From Eggerthella lenta DSM 2243 (GTDB lineage Bacteria > Actinomycetota > Coriobacteriia > Coriobacteriales > Eggerthellaceae), in NCBI RefSeq assembly GCF_000024265.1, contig NC_013204.1, positions 620,001-684,000 of the forward strand: a DNA stretch of 64,000 nt, in the 5' to 3' direction. Every line of letters starts with the position of its first letter. Position 1 is the stretch's first letter. This document shows positions 1 to 8,691 of this stretch, one piece after another. Position numbers and translations under genes: made by a program. Below the pieces are notes generated by a model. It saw nothing but the letters and a program-made list of their open reading frames with translations. It was not told the origin of the DNA and searched no databases.

Positions 1-1037
1 AGGAACGGCTGGCTGCCGGGAAGGAAGATGTCGCCGCCCTGGTAGGAGCCGTCGAACTCGGTATCGTCGAACATGATGCCGCGGTTCCAGATCATGCAGG
101 CGCCGCCCGCTTCCAGCTCGGCTCCCGCCCACAGCGCCATGCGGATGCCGTCGCCCTCCTCGGTGACGCTGTCGCGCAGCACGCACCAGTTGGAGTTGCC
201 GGGGCACAGGTCCTGCAGCATCTCGTCGTTCGCGCCGTAGCCGCCCGTGCACACGATGACGCCGTTCTTCGCGTTGATTTGGATGACGCCCTTGTCCTTG
301 CTCTCGGCGATGACGCCGCACACTTTGCCCGACTCGTCCTGCACGAGCATCTTCGCGGGCGTCATGAGCATGACTTCGCCGCCCAGCTCGCCCAGCACCT
401 CGTTCATCACTTCAAGGTGGGCGTACGCGCCGTAGTTCGGGCCGTCGGGGTTGTACTCGCCCATGCAGGGGTTATAGCACATGGCCGGGTAGTAGGCGTG
501 AGGGTCGTCGGGCTTGTGCCATTCGAACGGGAACAGCATGCCCTTGGGCTCAAGCGTCTCCTTCATCCATTCGATCATCTCGCCAGACTTCTCGGCCCAG
601 GTTTTGTACAGCAGCATGTTGGCATCGCCCGCTTGGGTCTGGTTCGCATGGTTTAGCAGTGTGGGGACGTCTTCGACATGGTCGGGCTCCAGCGCGGAGT
701 TGAGCGCGCCGATAGCCTCGCGTGCGGCGGCGATGTTGCCGCCCTTTTCCAGCACGATGACCTTCGCGCCGTTCTGCGCGGCCGTGGTGGCGGCCACGAG
801 CCCGCCGTTGCCGGCGCCTACCACCACGAGGTCGGCTTCCAGCGTCTCGGCGATGTCGGCGGGCATCTCCGGCTTGTCGCGCCAACTGCCCTGAGCGTCG
901 GCGTCGGCCTTGCCGCTCTTTCCGCCTTCGGCCTGCGCTTGCGGCGCGCATCCGGCCAGCGCCCCTGCTGCGGCCAGCGCGCCCGTCGCGGTGATTCCCG
1001 CCAGGAAGTTGCGGCGGCTGATGGTTCGTTCTCCCAT
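1..1037 (-). CDS. Tat-exported FAD-dependent reductase (fumarate reductase/flavoprotein family), 3' end cut by window edge
   Basis: About 345 N-terminal codons are visible; the C-terminus lies before base 1. The N-terminus has a twin-arginine motif (ISRRNFLAG) followed by a lipobox-like ALAGC, so a Tat-exported lipoprotein is likely. After a short linker comes a Rossmann FAD-binding segment (DLVVVGAGNGG, then a run ending VIVLEKGG) typical of the fumarate reductase/urocanate reductase flavoprotein family. No FMN-binding domain precedes it, so the FAD domain alone is exported. The start at 1037 is preceded by GAGGAGGG at good spacing. It is divergent from the desulfidase gene at 1272, with a large dyad between them. 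The substrate is unknown, and the substrate-binding C-terminal part is mostly outside the window. Confidence 0.88.
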   Translation of the reverse strand, partial: MGERTISRRNFLAGITATGALAAAGALAGCAPQAQAEGGKSGKADADAQGSWRDKPEMPADIAETLEADLVVVGAGNGGLVAATTAAQNGAKVIVLEKGGNIAAAREAIGALNSALEPDHVEDVPTLLNHANQTQAGDANMLLYKTWAEKSGEMIEWMKETLEPKGMLFPFEWHKPDDPHAYYPAMCYNPCMGEYNPDGPNYGAYAHLEVMNEVLGELGGEVMLMTPAKMLVQDESGKVCGVIAESKDKGVIQINAKNGVIVCTGGYGANDEMLQDLCPGNSNWCVLRDSVTEEGDGIRMALWAGAELEAGGACMIWNRGIMFDDTEFDGSYQGGDIFLPGSQPF

Positions 1038-1112
1038 GATTCCCTCCTCGGTCGTTTGGTTTCAACGAGGTGCATGCTACGCGGGGCGCGGGGCCGCGTC
1101 ATCGCGCGGATC

Positions 1113-1156
1113 CGGGTATATTCGTCCATGTCCAGGCAAAACGACGAAGATACCCG
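1113..1156. promoter_or_regulatory. Inverted repeat between divergent flavoprotein and desulfidase genes
   Basis: The arms 1113-1126 and 1143-1156 pair over 14 bases with one mismatch (left begins CGGGTAT, right ends ATACCCG) around a 16-base spacer. It lies 76 bp upstream of the flavoprotein start and 116 bp upstream of the desulfidase start. It could be an operator or a cruciform; nothing shows which. Confidence 0.45.
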
Positions 1157-1271
1157 AAAACGGGGGAGGGCTGCCGAACGCGGTTTACGAGGTCGGGCGG
1201 CGCGTGGCGCCATGCGCGAGGTGCTATCATGATGCGTTGCATGCGACGGGCGGGGCGAAAGGGAGTGCTTC

Positions 1272-2600
1272 ATGGAGCGGACGGACGAGCGATACGGGCG
1301 GTACGTGGCCATCCTCGAAGAGGAGCTCGTCGCCGCGATGGGATGCACCGAGCCCATCGCCATCGCGCTGGCAGCCGCGCGGGCGCGCGAACTGCTGGAC
1401 GCGGAGCCTGCTCGCGTGGAGGTGAAGGCCAGCGGCAGCATCATCAAGAACGCGAAGAGCGTGGTGGTGCCCCACACCGGAGGCCTGAAGGGGATCGAGG
1501 CCGCTGCGGCGGCGGGCATCGTGGCGGGGCGCGCCGAGCGCAGCCTCGAAGTGATCGCCGAGGTTTCTCCCGAGGAGATTGCGGGTATCGCGGCCTATGT
1601 GGAGCGCGCGCCCATCGCGGTTGAGCGCGCCGCATCGGAGCTGGACTTCGACATCGTCGTGCGTGTGTTCTCGGACGCGGAGGCGCAGGCGGCGGCCGCG
1701 GCTGATGCCTGCGCCTCTCCCGCTCGCAGCGCGCTCGTGCGCATCGCCGACTTCCATACGAACATCGTGCGCGAGGAGCGCGACGTGAAGGTGCTGCGCG
1801 ACGTGGCGGTGCCCTCCGTTGGCGGCTCGGGCGACGGGATGACCGATCGCGGCGTGCTGTCGATGGAGGGCATCTGGGACTTCGCCATGACCGTGGAGCT
1901 GGACGACGTGCGCGACCTGCTGGATCGCCAGATCGCCTGCAACGGCGCCATCGCCGACGAGGGGCTGGCGGGCGACTGGGGCGCGAACATCGGCAGCGTC
2001 ATGCTGGGCGCCTACGGCGACGACGTGAAGGTGCGCGCGTGCGCGTGCGCCGCGGCGGCGTCCGACGCGCGCATGAGCGGCTGCGAGCTGCCCGTGGTCA
2101 TCAACTCCGGCAGCGGCAATCAGGGCATCACGGTGTCGGTTCCGCTCATCGTGTACGCGCGCCACCTGGGCTCTTCCGACGAGCAGCTCTACCGTGCGCT
2201 CGTGCTGTCGAACCTCGTGGCTATCCATCAGAAGACGGGCATCGGACGGCTGTCGGCGTTCTGCGGCGCAGTGTGCGCGGGCGCGGCTGCGGGCGCGGGC
2301 ATCGCGTATTTGGATGGCGGCGGCTACTGCGAGGCCTGTCATGCCGTGGTGAATGCGCTGTCTATCGTGGCCGGCATGGTGTGCGACGGCGCGAAGCCAT
2401 CGTGCGCCGGCAAGATCGCGTTCTCGGTGAACGCGGGCATCCTGGGTTACGTCATGTACCGTGACGGCCAGCAGTTCTACGGCGGCGACGGCATCGTGAA
2501 GAAGGGCGTCGAGAACACCATCGACAGCATCGCCCGCCTCGGCCGCGACGGCATGCGCGCCACCAACGACGAGATCATCAGGATCATGCTGGGAGCGTGA
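1272..2600 (+). CDS. cyuA: L-cysteine desulfidase / UPF0597 (CyuA, YhaM) family protein
   Basis: This 442-residue protein has the hallmark N-terminal segment with AMGCTEPIAIALAAA (Cys25), then GSIIKNAKSV and VPHTGG, and later INSGSGNQGITVSVP. It matches the L-cysteine desulfidase/UPF0597 family in length and motif order. Family members carry a [4Fe-4S] cluster and break L-cysteine down to pyruvate, ammonia and sulfide in the cytoplasm; relatives act on L-serine. The start at 1272 follows AAAGGGAG. It is monocistronic and is followed by a hairpin (2608-2657). Cysteine breakdown could supply sulfide or pyruvate to the iron-sulfur-rich respiratory proteins around it, but that link is inference. 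The exact substrate is not proven by sequence. Confidence 0.85.
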   Translation: MERTDERYGRYVAILEEELVAAMGCTEPIAIALAAARARELLDAEPARVEVKASGSIIKNAKSVVVPHTGGLKGIEAAAAAGIVAGRAERSLEVIAEVSPEEIAGIAAYVERAPIAVERAASELDFDIVVRVFSDAEAQAAAAADACASPARSALVRIADFHTNIVREERDVKVLRDVAVPSVGGSGDGMTDRGVLSMEGIWDFAMTVELDDVRDLLDRQIACNGAIADEGLAGDWGANIGSVMLGAYGDDVKVRACACAAAASDARMSGCELPVVINSGSGNQGITVSVPLIVYARHLGSSDEQLYRALVLSNLVAIHQKTGIGRLSAFCGAVCAGAAAGAGIAYLDGGGYCEACHAVVNALSIVAGMVCDGAKPSCAGKIAFSVNAGILGYVMYRDGQQFYGGDGIVKKGVENTIDSIARLGRDGMRATNDEIIRIMLGA

Positions 2601-2607
2601 ATCGCGG

Positions 2608-2657
2608 GACGAGCGAAGGGAGGTAATGAACTGTCAACCCCGTCCCTTCGTCTCGTC
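2608..2657 (+). terminator. Hairpin after the desulfidase gene
   Basis: The arms 2608-2621 and 2643-2657 pair over 14 bases with one bulged base. The spacer includes TGTCAACCCCGTCC. No T-run follows, so termination is only a guess. A related sequence recurs at 2907-2942. Confidence 0.5.
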
Positions 2658-2906
2658 ACTGGGAGTCAACGGGAATGAGTCAACGTCTCGTCTCGAACCG
2701 GCGAACTTCGCTCGAATTCCTCGAACGTGGGCGTGAATCGGGAGCCATGGCAATTACGCCCTCGCCTGAAGCCGCATATCGTCGTAGGTTCGAAATGCGA
2801 CCAGGCCTTTTGCGTGTGCTTCCAGCGAGAAGCGCGTTTCGAGCGCTTGAGAATTGACATGGCTACCGATTTGCGTCCACCCGGGACGAGGCCGGAGCGG
2901 CCGAAG

Positions 2907-2942
2907 CGAGGGGAAGAGGTGTCGACCCCGTCCGTCCCCTCG
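2907..2942. repeat. Second hairpin with TGTCGACCCCGTCC loop
   Basis: The arms CGAGGGGA (2907-2914) and TCCCCTCG (2935-2942) are perfect. The loop carries TGTCGACCCCGTCC, almost the same as the loop of the hairpin at 2608-2657, so the two look like copies of one small interspersed element. Confidence 0.4.
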
Positions 2943-2981
2943 GCTCACCTCTGTTTTTCTTCGTATTCCCAGATCAGCGGC

Positions 2982-3000
2982 ATCACCCCTGAGGTTTGAT
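2982..3000. promoter_or_regulatory. Imperfect 19-bp dyad upstream of the flavoprotein at 3133
   Basis: The sequence ATCACCCCTGAGGTTTGAT has ATCA/TGAT ends and a CCTgAGG centre. It lies 132 bp before the start codon, like the dyads before other reductase genes in this window. The core CACCCCTGAGGTT also occurs at 12027-12039. Confidence 0.35.
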
Positions 3001-3132
3001 GCGCGTTTTCGGAAGATTGCGCTCGGTTCAAACCTCTGCGGCGATGCGGTGGGCGTCCTTCTCGATGCAGCATCGGCCTACCGAATCGGGATATTCGGGA
3101 GAAGCGAGCACCATCACAACAAGGAGGGCGTC

Positions 3133-4953
3133 ATGTCGAATCTTTCACGCAGAAATTTCATTACCGGTGGAGCTATTGCTGCTTTGGGCGGGACGCTGGC
3201 GATAGCAGGTTGCGCTCCGAAAGGCGAAAGCTCGTCGACGGTCGCAGGCGCTGCGGGCGAGGGTGCGCAGGCATGGACCGGCACGGCCAACGGCAAGGGC
3301 GGCGAGCTTACCGTCGAGGTCATCACCGAGGGCGATTCCATCGCCCGCATCAACCCGTTGAAGTCGCGCGAGTCCTACGGCGTGGGCACCGCCGGCATCG
3401 ACGTGCTTTCCGATCTCATCGTGAAGAACCAGACGCTCAACGTGGATATGGTGACGGGCGCCACGGTTTCGTCCATGGCCTTCCTCACGGCCGTCTCCGA
3501 CGCCGTCGACGCCTCGGGCATGAAATCGAGCGAATGGAAGAAGCGCGAAAAGGCCGTGCCGCAGGCTCCCGAGGGCCTGACGACCGATGTGGATGTCGTC
3601 GTAGTGGGTGCCGGAGGCGCGGGCTATGCGGCCGCGCTGACCGCGGCCGAGGCCGGCAAGAACGTCGTGCTGTTGGAGAAACTGGGCATCGTCGGCGGCG
3701 ATACCATCCTGTCCGGCGGCGCCATGGCCGTGCCGAACAACTGGTTCCAGAAGCGGGACGGCATCGAGGACAGCGTGGAGAAGATGGCCGAGGACATGAT
3801 CGTCGGCGGCGATCATGTGGGCGACCCCGACCTGGTCAACGTCATCTGCGAAGGCGCGTACGGCGCCATGGAGTGGCTCATCTTCAACGGAGGCGTGGCA
3901 TGGCAGCCCTACGAGCGCTTCTTCGGCGGCCACTCGGTCATCCGCTCGCTCATCCCCGAAGGCAACGAGGGAAGCGGCATCATCTGCAAGCTGGACAAGC
4001 GCGCCGAGGGTCTCAAGAACCTCAAGGTGTGCCGCAACACGAAGGCCGACGAGCTGGTTCAGGACGCCTCGGGCGCGGTCGTGGGACTGAAGGCCACGAA
4101 CACGGCCACGGGCGAAACCTACGACTTCAAGGCGAAGGCCGTCATCCTCGCGGCCGGCGGCTTCGGCTCCAACGTCGAGATGCGCATGAAGTACAACCCC
4201 GAGATGGACGAGAAGATACTCTCCACCGACTCGGTGGGCGCGACGGGCGACTGCCACGTCATGGCCGAGAAGATCGGTGCGAACCTCATCGACATGCAGT
4301 ACATCCAGACGTATCCCACCTGCGACACGCAGACGGGCGCCCTCTTGTACGTGGGCAACATGCGCCTGGAGAATCGAGCCATCTGCATCAACAAGGAAGG
4401 CGACCGCTTCGTCGAGGAGATGGAGCGCCGCGACGTCATCTCCAACGCCATCAAGGAGCAGACGGACGGCATCGGCTACATGATCTTCAACCAGGACGGC
4501 CTCGACCACACCGACATCGCCACGGTGAACGCGGCCGAGATGGACGGCTTGTTCGGGCGCGGCCAGCTGGCGAAGGGCGAGACCATCGCCGAGGCGTGCG
4601 AACCTTTCGGCATCGATGCCGCTGAGCTGCAAAAGACCGTGGAGAAGTGGAACGGCTACTGCAAGGACGGCGCCGACCCCGACTTCAACTACCGCGCGGC
4701 GCTCAATCCCATCGAGGGCGGCCCTTACTACATCTTGGCGTACAAGCCGTCGGTGCACTACACCATGGGCGGCCTGCACATCAATACCGACGCGCAGGTG
4801 CTCGATAGCGACGCCGCGCCCATCCCCGGCCTGTTCGCGGCCGGCGAGCAGGCAGGCCATAAGATGGGTACGAACCGCCTGGGCTCTTGCTCCATCACCG
4901 ACGTGTTCGTGTTCGGCCGCGTGGCCGGTGCGAACGCGGCGGCGCTCGCATAA
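3133..4953 (+). CDS. Tat-exported flavoprotein reductase with FMN-binding and FAD domains (fumarate/urocanate reductase-like)
   Basis: The 606-residue protein starts with a Tat motif (LSRRNFITGG) and a lipobox-like AIAGC. Next is an FMN-binding domain (about residues 50-135) with DMVTGATVSS, the motif in which Thr is flavinylated by ApbE-type enzymes. Then comes an FAD domain beginning DVVVVGAGGAG. The C-terminus has AAGEQAGHKMGTNRLGSCS, close to the fumarate-reductase motif whose Arg is the catalytic acid, so this is the most canonical reductase of the group. It probably reduces an unsaturated organic acid outside the membrane, but the substrate cannot be named. The start at 3133 follows AAGGAGGG. 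A membrane LuxR regulator follows after 99 bp and may be co-transcribed. Confidence 0.9.
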   Translation: MSNLSRRNFITGGAIAALGGTLAIAGCAPKGESSSTVAGAAGEGAQAWTGTANGKGGELTVEVITEGDSIARINPLKSRESYGVGTAGIDVLSDLIVKNQTLNVDMVTGATVSSMAFLTAVSDAVDASGMKSSEWKKREKAVPQAPEGLTTDVDVVVVGAGGAGYAAALTAAEAGKNVVLLEKLGIVGGDTILSGGAMAVPNNWFQKRDGIEDSVEKMAEDMIVGGDHVGDPDLVNVICEGAYGAMEWLIFNGGVAWQPYERFFGGHSVIRSLIPEGNEGSGIICKLDKRAEGLKNLKVCRNTKADELVQDASGAVVGLKATNTATGETYDFKAKAVILAAGGFGSNVEMRMKYNPEMDEKILSTDSVGATGDCHVMAEKIGANLIDMQYIQTYPTCDTQTGALLYVGNMRLENRAICINKEGDRFVEEMERRDVISNAIKEQTDGIGYMIFNQDGLDHTDIATVNAAEMDGLFGRGQLAKGETIAEACEPFGIDAAELQKTVEKWNGYCKDGADPDFNYRAALNPIEGGPYYILAYKPSVHYTMGGLHINTDAQVLDSDAAPIPGLFAAGEQAGHKMGTNRLGSCSITDVFVFGRVAGANAAALA

Positions 4954-5052
4954 CGCTCGCCAGCCTTGACGTTCCTCCCTCTCCCAGAACCCGTTCGACG
5001 GCTTTGCGCTTCGGACGGGTTCGCCTTGTGCGAACGCGTTCCATCGGCTAGT

Positions 5053-6531
5053 ATGTGCCGCATGCGCAGCAACGCTTCCATAGCGGACGATACGACGAAA
5101 AAGACCTCCCGGTCAGGCGGTGCCGTGCCGTTCCCCAAACCCAATCGCGCGATGCTGTTCGATAGCGCGGGGCTGGCTTGCTACATCGCTTGGAGCTTCG
5201 TGTTCTGGAACGGATCGGTGCTGTTCGGCGACCTGCGCCATGAGGCGCCCGTGGGCGAGGCGCAAATCGTGCAGGCGGCGCTGACGGCCTTGGCCGCGCT
5301 CGTGCTCGTGCTGCTAGCGCGCAGGACGGCTCCTCTTAGGCGACGCACCGTGCTGTTGGCGGTGTTCGCCGCCGTGTCGAGCCTGGCCATCGTAGTTGCC
5401 GCGCTTGCCGGTTTCGGGCGGGCGCCGATGGGCTGGATGCTGATCGCCTTCGCGCTGAGCGGCTTGGGAAGCACGCTGCGTCTCGGATGGGAAGAGCGCA
5501 TGAGCGTGCAGGGCGTGGAGCGCACCGCCGTGTGCGCAGGGACGGCGTACTTGCTCGGATTCCTCTTGTTCGCCCTGATCTCGCTGTTGCCCGCCCTGTC
5601 GGTGCTCGCGGTCTCCGTGCTGCTGCCGTTCGGCGCGTTCGGGCTGCTCGAAATCGCGGTGCGGGGCGAACGGGAACGGGGCGCATCGGAGGTGCGGATG
5701 CTGCCCGCTTCTTTGGACGGCGACAGTCTGCGCGTATCGTTGTCGCGCGTTCCCTGGAAGCCGATGGCGGCTATTTCGCTCGCGTTCTTCGGCTACGGGG
5801 CGACGCGGGCGAACGGCGTGATCGGCGGTTTCGAGGTGTCTTCCGAGTTCCACGGCGCGCTGGCCGGCGTGCCTGCGCTTGCGTCGTTCGTCGCTATCCT
5901 GTTGGCGTACCTCTTTTATCGCAAGAACGCCATGTTGGCTTTCTACCTGGCGTTTCCTTTGATGGCTATGGCTTCGCTGCTCCCGGCATCGCTTGATCCT
6001 TTCGGGGGCGGCACTACGTTCAGTGTGGCGCTGGTGGGGGCGGAGCTGGTTAAGTACCTGGTATGGTTTCTGCTCATCGATTCCTTCTTCAAGGACGGCC
6101 TGTCGGCGCTGCTGTGCCTGGCGCTTATGCGATTCGCCCAATGGGGCGGCAGCTGTCTGGGCCAGATCATGACCGATGTGCTGCCCACGTCCGAATCGGT
6201 GGCCATCGCCATCTTGCTGTCGCTTATGGCGGCGTTGCTGGTCATCATGGGATCGCCTCTGTCTCTCAAATCGCCTGCCGTCGTCGAAGAGGACGCGGTC
6301 GACGCCCTTGCCCTCCGCGTGAAGCGCGTGGCCGTGCAATGCGGCTTATCGCCGCGCGAGCAGGAGGTGTTGGCCATCTGGGCAACCGGCCACACGGGCG
6401 CCTACATCGAGAAACAGCTGTTCATCTCCAAGAACACCGTGAAGACCCACCTCAACCACATTTATGCGAAAACGAAGACCGCTAACCGGGAGGAGCTGTT
6501 GGAGCTGCTGGAGAGTGTGGACGCCGGATAG
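5053..6531 (+). CDS. Membrane-bound LuxR-family transcriptional regulator
   Basis: About 492 residues. Roughly residues 30-415 form about ten to twelve hydrophobic segments, and the last 65 residues are a LuxR helix-turn-helix (LSPREQEVLAIWATGHTGAY, then KNTVKTHLNHIYAK). This membrane-sensor plus LuxR layout is repeated eight times in the window and is an Eggerthellaceae hallmark. It probably senses a substrate or respiratory cue in the membrane and controls the flavoprotein just upstream. The start is uncertain: ATG at 5053 or 5062, neither with a clear ribosome-binding site. A strong bidirectional terminator follows. Confidence 0.88.
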   Translation: MCRMRSNASIADDTTKKTSRSGGAVPFPKPNRAMLFDSAGLACYIAWSFVFWNGSVLFGDLRHEAPVGEAQIVQAALTALAALVLVLLARRTAPLRRRTVLLAVFAAVSSLAIVVAALAGFGRAPMGWMLIAFALSGLGSTLRLGWEERMSVQGVERTAVCAGTAYLLGFLLFALISLLPALSVLAVSVLLPFGAFGLLEIAVRGERERGASEVRMLPASLDGDSLRVSLSRVPWKPMAAISLAFFGYGATRANGVIGGFEVSSEFHGALAGVPALASFVAILLAYLFYRKNAMLAFYLAFPLMAMASLLPASLDPFGGGTTFSVALVGAELVKYLVWFLLIDSFFKDGLSALLCLALMRFAQWGGSCLGQIMTDVLPTSESVAIAILLSLMAALLVIMGSPLSLKSPAVVEEDAVDALALRVKRVAVQCGLSPREQEVLAIWATGHTGAYIEKQLFISKNTVKTHLNHIYAKTKTANREELLELLESVDAG

Positions 6532-6551
6532 CTCGCCCCGACCGATCCTCG

Positions 6552-6592
6552 CTCGAAAAACACGCCTCGTTCGCTGAGGCGTGCTTTTCGAG
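6552..6592. terminator. Bidirectional terminator between convergent genes
   Basis: A long stem is formed by 6552-6568 and 6576-6592, with an ACGCCTC/GAGGCGT core flanked by an A-run on the left and a T-run on the right. It lies between the 3' ends of the LuxR gene (+) and the helicase gene (-). Confidence 0.8.
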
Positions 6593-6634
6593 ATCGTCAA
6601 ATCGGCGGGTCTGCGAAAGCCACCCCAGTCGCGG

Positions 6635-8473
6635 CTACTCCTGCGCTGCGATTTGCTCCAGGAATAGGCTGGGCTCTATAGTGCAGGTGCGGATACCGTT
6701 CTTGAGGCGGATGCGACTGATCTTGAGCTTCAGCTTGCCGGCGCTTTCGAGGTCGGTGGACGTGAAGTACGACAGCGCCACCGCGCGGCCGGCCTTTCCT
6801 GTGAGCGCGCGCACGCGTCGTTCGTCGACGGCGCGCATCTTCTCCTGGCGCTCGGGCGGGGTCACCGTGGCGTCGAAATAGTCGCGGGAGGGGATGAAAC
6901 CGTTCACGAAGCCGGCGACGATCAGCAGGTCGGGCGAGAAGCCGCAGGCGAAGTCGTAGGGGACGACGGCTACCGCGTCGGCAACCTCCAGCGTGGGCGC
7001 GAGCAGGCGCTCGGCCATGCGCCGCGCCATCGCCGCAGCATCGGCATCGTAAAGGCTTTCCGGGTTTTCATCGGCTGCGTTGCCGTGCTCGAGGCAGAGC
7101 TCGCGCAGAACGGCGGGCGCTTGGGATTCCGCTCCGTCGGTGACGATGCGCGTCAGCTCGTCCAGCAGTGCCGTGCCCCGCAATCCTCGTACCTGCTCGA
7201 TGAGCGCGCGACCGTCCTTGTAGGCGGTCGCCACGCGTTGCGCGCCCACTACGTGCTCGCAGTCGTTTTCGCTTAGCATCTCCAAAGCGTCCACGAGGCC
7301 GATACTGCGCTCCTTCGCGCAAGTCCGCAGGCTGGCGAAAGCCGCGCTGTTCACCAGGTAGTCGCCGAATCCACACCAGCACCGCCAAGCCGCGGTGTCG
7401 TCTGGGTTCGCCACGAGGTTGAGGGCCGTGGCGATGCGCGCAGGCGTGCAGCGGGCGTTGTCCCGCACGTCGCCGCGCAGGGGCTGCGAGATGGCGAGCG
7501 CTTCGGTTGGCACGCCTCGTGCGTGCAAAGCGGTTGCGATGTTGCGCGACCACACGCTGTTCGGTACGGCCACGACGATCTGCCGTGCGGGCGTTCCTGC
7601 GGCGACGGCTTCGGCCACCGTGCGCGCCACCTGTTCGAACTCGGCTTCGGGCGTGTCGCTTGCCAGAGCGACCCGTTCGACGGCATCGGGCGCGTCGGCA
7701 TCCAGGTGCTCGCAAGCAGCATCGGGATGCGTTGCGAGGAATTCGTCGATTCCGGCGGCATAGGGGTACGAATCGTATGTCTCGATGCAGGTTTCCGCGT
7801 CGCCCGCCACGGTGATCGAGCAGGTTGCGACGAGATTCGCCAGCGTCTGCGAGGCACGGCTTGCGCAGGCGTAGTCGTCCATCAGCACGTGCGCGTAGGA
7901 ATGCGCCGCCCGCGCTTCGTCGTGTTCTCGGAGGTAGCGTGCAGCAAGGTTCGCCGCTTCGGGTTCTATGACGGCGCGCATGAAGACCAGGTTCTCTTTC
8001 AACAGCGTATGGACATCGGCCTCCTCGCCCGGTAGCAGCCAATCGGGATCGTCGTCCGCCAGCTCGGTCCACGAGCGGTAGAAGAACTTGAGCATCTCGC
8101 GCAGCCGCTTCGGCCGCAGCCCGCTCACCTTCATGTCCTCCATGAGGAACGTCTCTTCGAAGGCGGTCAGTAGTCGCGGCTCGCGCCCCGACCAGCGGCG
8201 CGCGCCGTCGTCGGCCAGCACGTCGAGCGCTAAGGCGCGTGCGGTGGCGACGGTTGCGCCGGCAGCGCGCTTGGCACCGACGCGGGCTGTCAACCGCTCC
8301 GAGAACAGGCGTGCGGCCTGGGGCGTCGCGCACAGCACGAGCACGTTGCCCGCGGCGGCGTTTTCGGCCAGCAGCGCGGCAGCGCGCTCGACGAGACGTT
8401 GCGTTTTGCCGGTGCCGACGCCTCCGGTGACGAGCAGGGCCTCGGTCGATTCGCTTGTCGTTTCGTATGCCAT
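6635..8473 (-). CDS. UvrD/Rep-like DNA helicase family protein
   Basis: The 612-residue protein has a Walker A motif near the N-terminus (GGVGTGKTQR, about residues 17-26) and the layout of a superfamily 1 (UvrD/Rep/PcrA-like) ATPase. These features include LLTAFEE, VLMDDYACASR as the likely Walker B region, VAVPNSVWSRNIATAL, and a C-terminal part with VVPYDFACGFSPDLLIV and ALSYFTSTD. It is short and divergent for UvrD, so it may be a specialised helicase or an AddB/RecB-like relative. It may unwind DNA in repair. The start at 8473 follows GGGAGG. An upstream in-frame extension to 9025 runs through the hairpin and the NapH-like gene in antisense and is not real. Confidence 0.75.
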   Translation of the reverse strand: MAYETTSESTEALLVTGGVGTGKTQRLVERAAALLAENAAAGNVLVLCATPQAARLFSERLTARVGAKRAAGATVATARALALDVLADDGARRWSGREPRLLTAFEETFLMEDMKVSGLRPKRLREMLKFFYRSWTELADDDPDWLLPGEEADVHTLLKENLVFMRAVIEPEAANLAARYLREHDEARAAHSYAHVLMDDYACASRASQTLANLVATCSITVAGDAETCIETYDSYPYAAGIDEFLATHPDAACEHLDADAPDAVERVALASDTPEAEFEQVARTVAEAVAAGTPARQIVVAVPNSVWSRNIATALHARGVPTEALAISQPLRGDVRDNARCTPARIATALNLVANPDDTAAWRCWCGFGDYLVNSAAFASLRTCAKERSIGLVDALEMLSENDCEHVVGAQRVATAYKDGRALIEQVRGLRGTALLDELTRIVTDGAESQAPAVLRELCLEHGNAADENPESLYDADAAAMARRMAERLLAPTLEVADAVAVVPYDFACGFSPDLLIVAGFVNGFIPSRDYFDATVTPPERQEKMRAVDERRVRALTGKAGRAVALSYFTSTDLESAGKLKLKISRIRLKNGIRTCTIEPSLFLEQIAAQE

Positions 8474-8562
8474 GGGTTTTCGTCCTCCCACGTCGTGGTT
8501 GTCAGATGAAGGCCGGAAGCGGCATCCCTCTTTTCGCAGGGAGGGGGAGCGGGGATGTCGCT

Positions 8563-8619
8563 CCCGGGCAAAAGGCGGCTCGTCCCCCAAAGCCCTTGCC
8601 AAGCCGCCTTTTGCCCGGG
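8563..8619. repeat. Hairpin element with conserved CCCCN-CCTTGC loop, copy 6
   Basis: The arms 8563-8580 and 8602-8619 are perfectly complementary over 18 bases around a 21-base loop (TCCCCCAAAGCCCTTGCCA core). The loop matches the loop TCCCCAnACCCCCTTGCAAA of the five hairpins after the molybdoenzyme operons, while the stem sequence is entirely different. It lies between the helicase and NapH-like genes. Confidence 0.65.
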
Positions 8620-8691
8620 GTCGGGCTCGGCCCGATTCCGGATGCGCGACCAGACCGCTGCAGCTGCGAGCCGGGTCGCGCAGGAGGGGCT

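Larger units (their letters stand above)
2601..3132. other. 532-bp intergenic region with two related hairpins and the flavoprotein control region
   Basis: No convincing gene is present. It holds two hairpins with similar loop sequence (2608-2657 and 2907-2942) and, nearer the downstream gene, an imperfect dyad at 2982-3000. The short open frames here lack codon bias. Confidence 0.6.
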
